From the NCBI RefSeq assembly GCF_021290985.1, contig NZ_JAJOYU010000002.1:124001-188000 (forward strand): DNA of 64,000 nt. The letters are read 5' to 3'. The stretch comes from Rheinheimera soli (lineage in GTDB: Bacteria; Pseudomonadota; Gammaproteobacteria; Enterobacterales; Alteromonadaceae). Made by a program: the position numbers and the translations under genes. Within the stretch, counting starts at the first letter, position 1; every line of letters begins with the position of its first letter. The notes below the pieces were generated by a model that saw only the letters and a list, made by a program, of their open reading frames with translations, made no database searches and had not been told where the DNA came from. Below, piece by piece: positions 62,455 to 64,000 of the stretch.

Positions 62455-63519
62455 TTACAGTACTCCGCGACGGATTTGATCTTCTTCAATGGATTCAAAC
62501 AGAGCTTTGAAGTTGCCTTCGCCAAAACCTTCATTGCCTTTACGCTGAATGATTTCAAAGAATACAGGGCCAATCACAGTTTTGGTAAAGATCTGCAATA
62601 AAATACCGTCTTTCATCGGTGCACCGTCAATCAGCACACGCAGCTCTTTCAATTGGTCCAGATCTTCAGTATGGCCTTCAACACGGGCGTTTACTCGCTC
62701 GTAGTAGGTATCAGGCGTTGGCATAAAGTCCATACCACGCTGACGCAGTGTACGCACAGTTTCATAAATATCCTCTGTGGTCATCGCAATGTGTTGAATG
62801 CCTTCACCTTTATATTCGCGGATAAACTCTTCAATCTGAGATTTATCATCAGAAGACTCATTGATTGGAATACGGATTTTGCCACAAGGCGCAGTCATGG
62901 CTTTAGAGACTAAGCCTGTCAGCTTGCCTTCAATATCAAAATAACGGATTTCGCGGAAGTTACCTATACGCTCATAAAAACCAGCCCACAGCGCCATATT
63001 GCCACGACGGACGTTGTGCGTCAGGTGATCGATGACGTCCAAACCAACCTGGTTTTTTGCCATTTCAGCTTGCCAGTTATCGTAGAATTTAAAATCAACG
63101 TCATAGACAGAATTCTGACCATAACGGTCAACAAAATACAGCAGGCTGCTACCAATGCCGTACACAGCCGGGATATTCAGCTCCATAGGGCCAACCTGAT
63201 TCTGATAGGCTTTAGCGCCATTAGCCACAGCATGTTGTAAGGCTTCAGCGGCATCTTTCACCCGGAAAGCCATAGCACAGACGCTCGGGCCATGTTCAGC
63301 GGCAAATTGCTCTGCCTGAGAATTTGGCTGACCGTTCACAATAAAATTCACATCACCCTGTTTGTATAACCAGGCTTCTTTAGAGCGGTGTTTCGCCACT
63401 TCAGTAAAACCTAAAGACTTAAACAGTTGCTTCAGATCAGCAATACCCTGCTCTGTAGCCGCAGTGTATTCAACAAATTCAAAACCATCGGTACCCAAAG
63501 GGTTAATAGGGTCAAACAT
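62455..63519 (-). CDS. hpd: 4-hydroxyphenylpyruvate dioxygenase
   Basis: A 354-residue HPPD with two vicinal-oxygen-chelate domains. The iron ligands lie in VIDHLTHNV (His), GIQHIAMTTEDIY (His) and the C-terminal GPVFFEIIQRKGNEGFGEGNF (Glu; two blocks). It converts 4-hydroxyphenylpyruvate to homogentisate, the first step of the operon. The start is the ATG at 63519, with TGGAGA seven bases upstream; the open frame reaches 63597 but would add 26 unrelated residues. Confidence 0.95.
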   Translation of the reverse strand: MFDPINPLGTDGFEFVEYTAATEQGIADLKQLFKSLGFTEVAKHRSKEAWLYKQGDVNFIVNGQPNSQAEQFAAEHGPSVCAMAFRVKDAAEALQHAVANGAKAYQNQVGPMELNIPAVYGIGSSLLYFVDRYGQNSVYDVDFKFYDNWQAEMAKNQVGLDVIDHLTHNVRRGNMALWAGFYERIGNFREIRYFDIEGKLTGLVSKAMTAPCGKIRIPINESSDDKSQIEEFIREYKGEGIQHIAMTTEDIYETVRTLRQRGMDFMPTPDTYYERVNARVEGHTEDLDQLKELRVLIDGAPMKDGILLQIFTKTVIGPVFFEIIQRKGNEGFGEGNFKALFESIEEDQIRRGVL

Positions 63520-63629
63520 CAGAGTGTCTCCAGACATAAATAAGGCAAGTTTGTGCTTATCTTGCGCTTGCCGGAAAAAAAAGGAAGAGAGGCTCAACGG
63601 ATGGCAGAATTACGGAAAAAGGTCGATTT

Positions 63630-63647
63630 TGTACAGAATAACTGACA
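63630..63647. promoter_or_regulatory. Possible TyrR-type box upstream of hpd
   Basis: TGTACA-gaataa-CTGACA resembles the TyrR box TGTAAA-N6-TTTACA (five and four of six bases in the arms). It lies about 110 bases before the hpd start and next to a tyrR-type gene. It is a weak match and inferred only. Confidence 0.25.
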
Positions 63648-63675
63648 AAAACGCCACTTTGGTTAAATAAGGAAC

Positions 63676-63705
63676 AAAAAGGCCCTAAAAGGAGCTTTAG
63701 GGCCT
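63676..63705 (-). terminator. Intrinsic terminator of the tyrR-type gene
   Basis: Perfect ten-bp stem AGGCCCTAAA (63680-63689) with TTTAGGGCCT (63696-63705), followed on the minus strand by TTTTTG. It lies 33 bases past the stop codon and separates this gene from the hpd operon. Confidence 0.9.
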
Positions 63706-63737
63706 ATTATTTGTAGTTCAAATCACACAAAGCGTAC

Positions 63738-64000
63738 TTAAATTTTTACGCTCTTACGATTAATGCCATATTCGCGCAATTTATTCGCCACTGCTGTGTG
63801 ACTTAAACCCAGTTTTTTCGCCAATTGACGTGAACTTGGATAAGCAGGATAGAGTTTGCGTAATAAATCCGCTTCGAAATTTCGTACCGCTTCATCCAGC
63901 GTGCCATCGAAGTCTTTTTCCAGATAACCAAAGTCACTGGTGTAACTTGGCAGCTGCATATGCTCTTTATCCAGCTCATAGCCCTCGAGCAAAGTGACAG
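63738..64000 (-). CDS. tyrR: TyrR/PhhR-type transcriptional regulator, C-terminal end (partial)
   Basis: The last 87 codons of a gene that enters from beyond base 64000. The sequence VTLLEGYELDKEHMQLP matches the end of the TyrR AAA+ domain. The rest is the DNA-binding tail: LDEAVRNFEADLLRKLYPAY and SSRQLAKKLGLSHTAVANKL form the Fis-like helix-turn-helix, ending REYGINRKSVKI. TyrR-family proteins respond to aromatic amino acids. Its place directly upstream of the tyrosine degradation operon suggests it activates that operon. Confidence 0.92.
   Translation of the reverse strand, partial: VTLLEGYELDKEHMQLPSYTSDFGYLEKDFDGTLDEAVRNFEADLLRKLYPAYPSSRQLAKKLGLSHTAVANKLREYGINRKSVKI

Overview
The window is 64 kb of a gammaproteobacterial chromosome, most like the Alteromonadales/Rheinheimera-Shewanella group. 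This is inferred from gene content and order: glyA-nrdR-ribD-ribE-ribBA-ribH-nusB-thiL-pgpA, xseB-ispA-dxs beside pomAB and thiI, a Vibrio-type sodium-driven PomB, and several marine-gammaproteobacterial DUF families (DUF2884, DUF2982, DUF2058, DUF5610, DUF6172). Nearly all of it is dense, intact protein-coding sequence. I see no rRNA, tRNA, insertion sequence, prophage or CRISPR array.

Layout. (1) 1-9.9 kb, all on the minus strand: the start of a DEAD-box helicase, small accessory genes (DUF6172, NTF2-like, DUF2383-type four-helix protein, MAPEG, stand-alone BLUF photosensor, SMR efflux, YggN-like), then two DUF1566 surface proteins (one a PKD-repeat lipoprotein), a DUF342/FapA-like protein, an unrecognised 111-residue protein and a DUF2982 membrane protein. 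(2) 10.1-16.9 kb: an RND efflux pair, an L-lactate permease family gene and a solute-binding protein. (3) 17.0-23.5 kb: a cobalamin riboswitch followed by an eight-gene B12 uptake and salvage operon, btuD-btuC-cobT-cobS-cobU-cobC-cobO-btuF. The outer-membrane receptor btuB lies at 28.1-30.0 kb under a second cobalamin riboswitch. Between them are a DUF5610 gene, a beta-propeller-like lipoprotein, a PH-domain protein, an SDR, a renalase-like flavoprotein and msrA. (4) 30.4-39.0 kb: yajQ, vanZ-like, panE-like and thiI genes, the pomAB motor stator pair, and the isoprenoid run xseB-ispA-dxs. (5) 39.1-49.4 kb, minus strand: a large propeller-sensor GGDEF protein, then pgpA, thiL, nusB, ribH, ribBA, ribE, ribD, nrdR and glyA. 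(6) 49.6-59.5 kb: SOS-controlled dinB, a cold-shock gene, an SrmB-like helicase, DUF2058, arfB, TraB-like, GNAT, yaiI, a YafS-like methyltransferase, gloB and mltD. (7) 59.6-64 kb, minus strand: the homogentisate route of tyrosine degradation (hpd, hmgA, a fumarylacetoacetase-family gene, maiA), preceded by the C-terminal end of a TyrR-type regulator.

The best regulatory signals are the two cobalamin riboswitches, two tandem LexA boxes before dinB, a good sigma70 promoter for the cold-shock gene, and several intrinsic terminators. Two of those terminators sit oddly inside operons: one directly against the thiL start codon and one between the fumarylacetoacetase gene and maiA. I did not find a clear undescribed multi-gene system. 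The observations most worth a second look are the GGDEF protein with an altered active-site motif but an intact inhibitory site, the thiL-proximal terminator, the strong stem-loop in the yajQ-vanZ gap, and the DUF1566/DUF342/unknown gene group.
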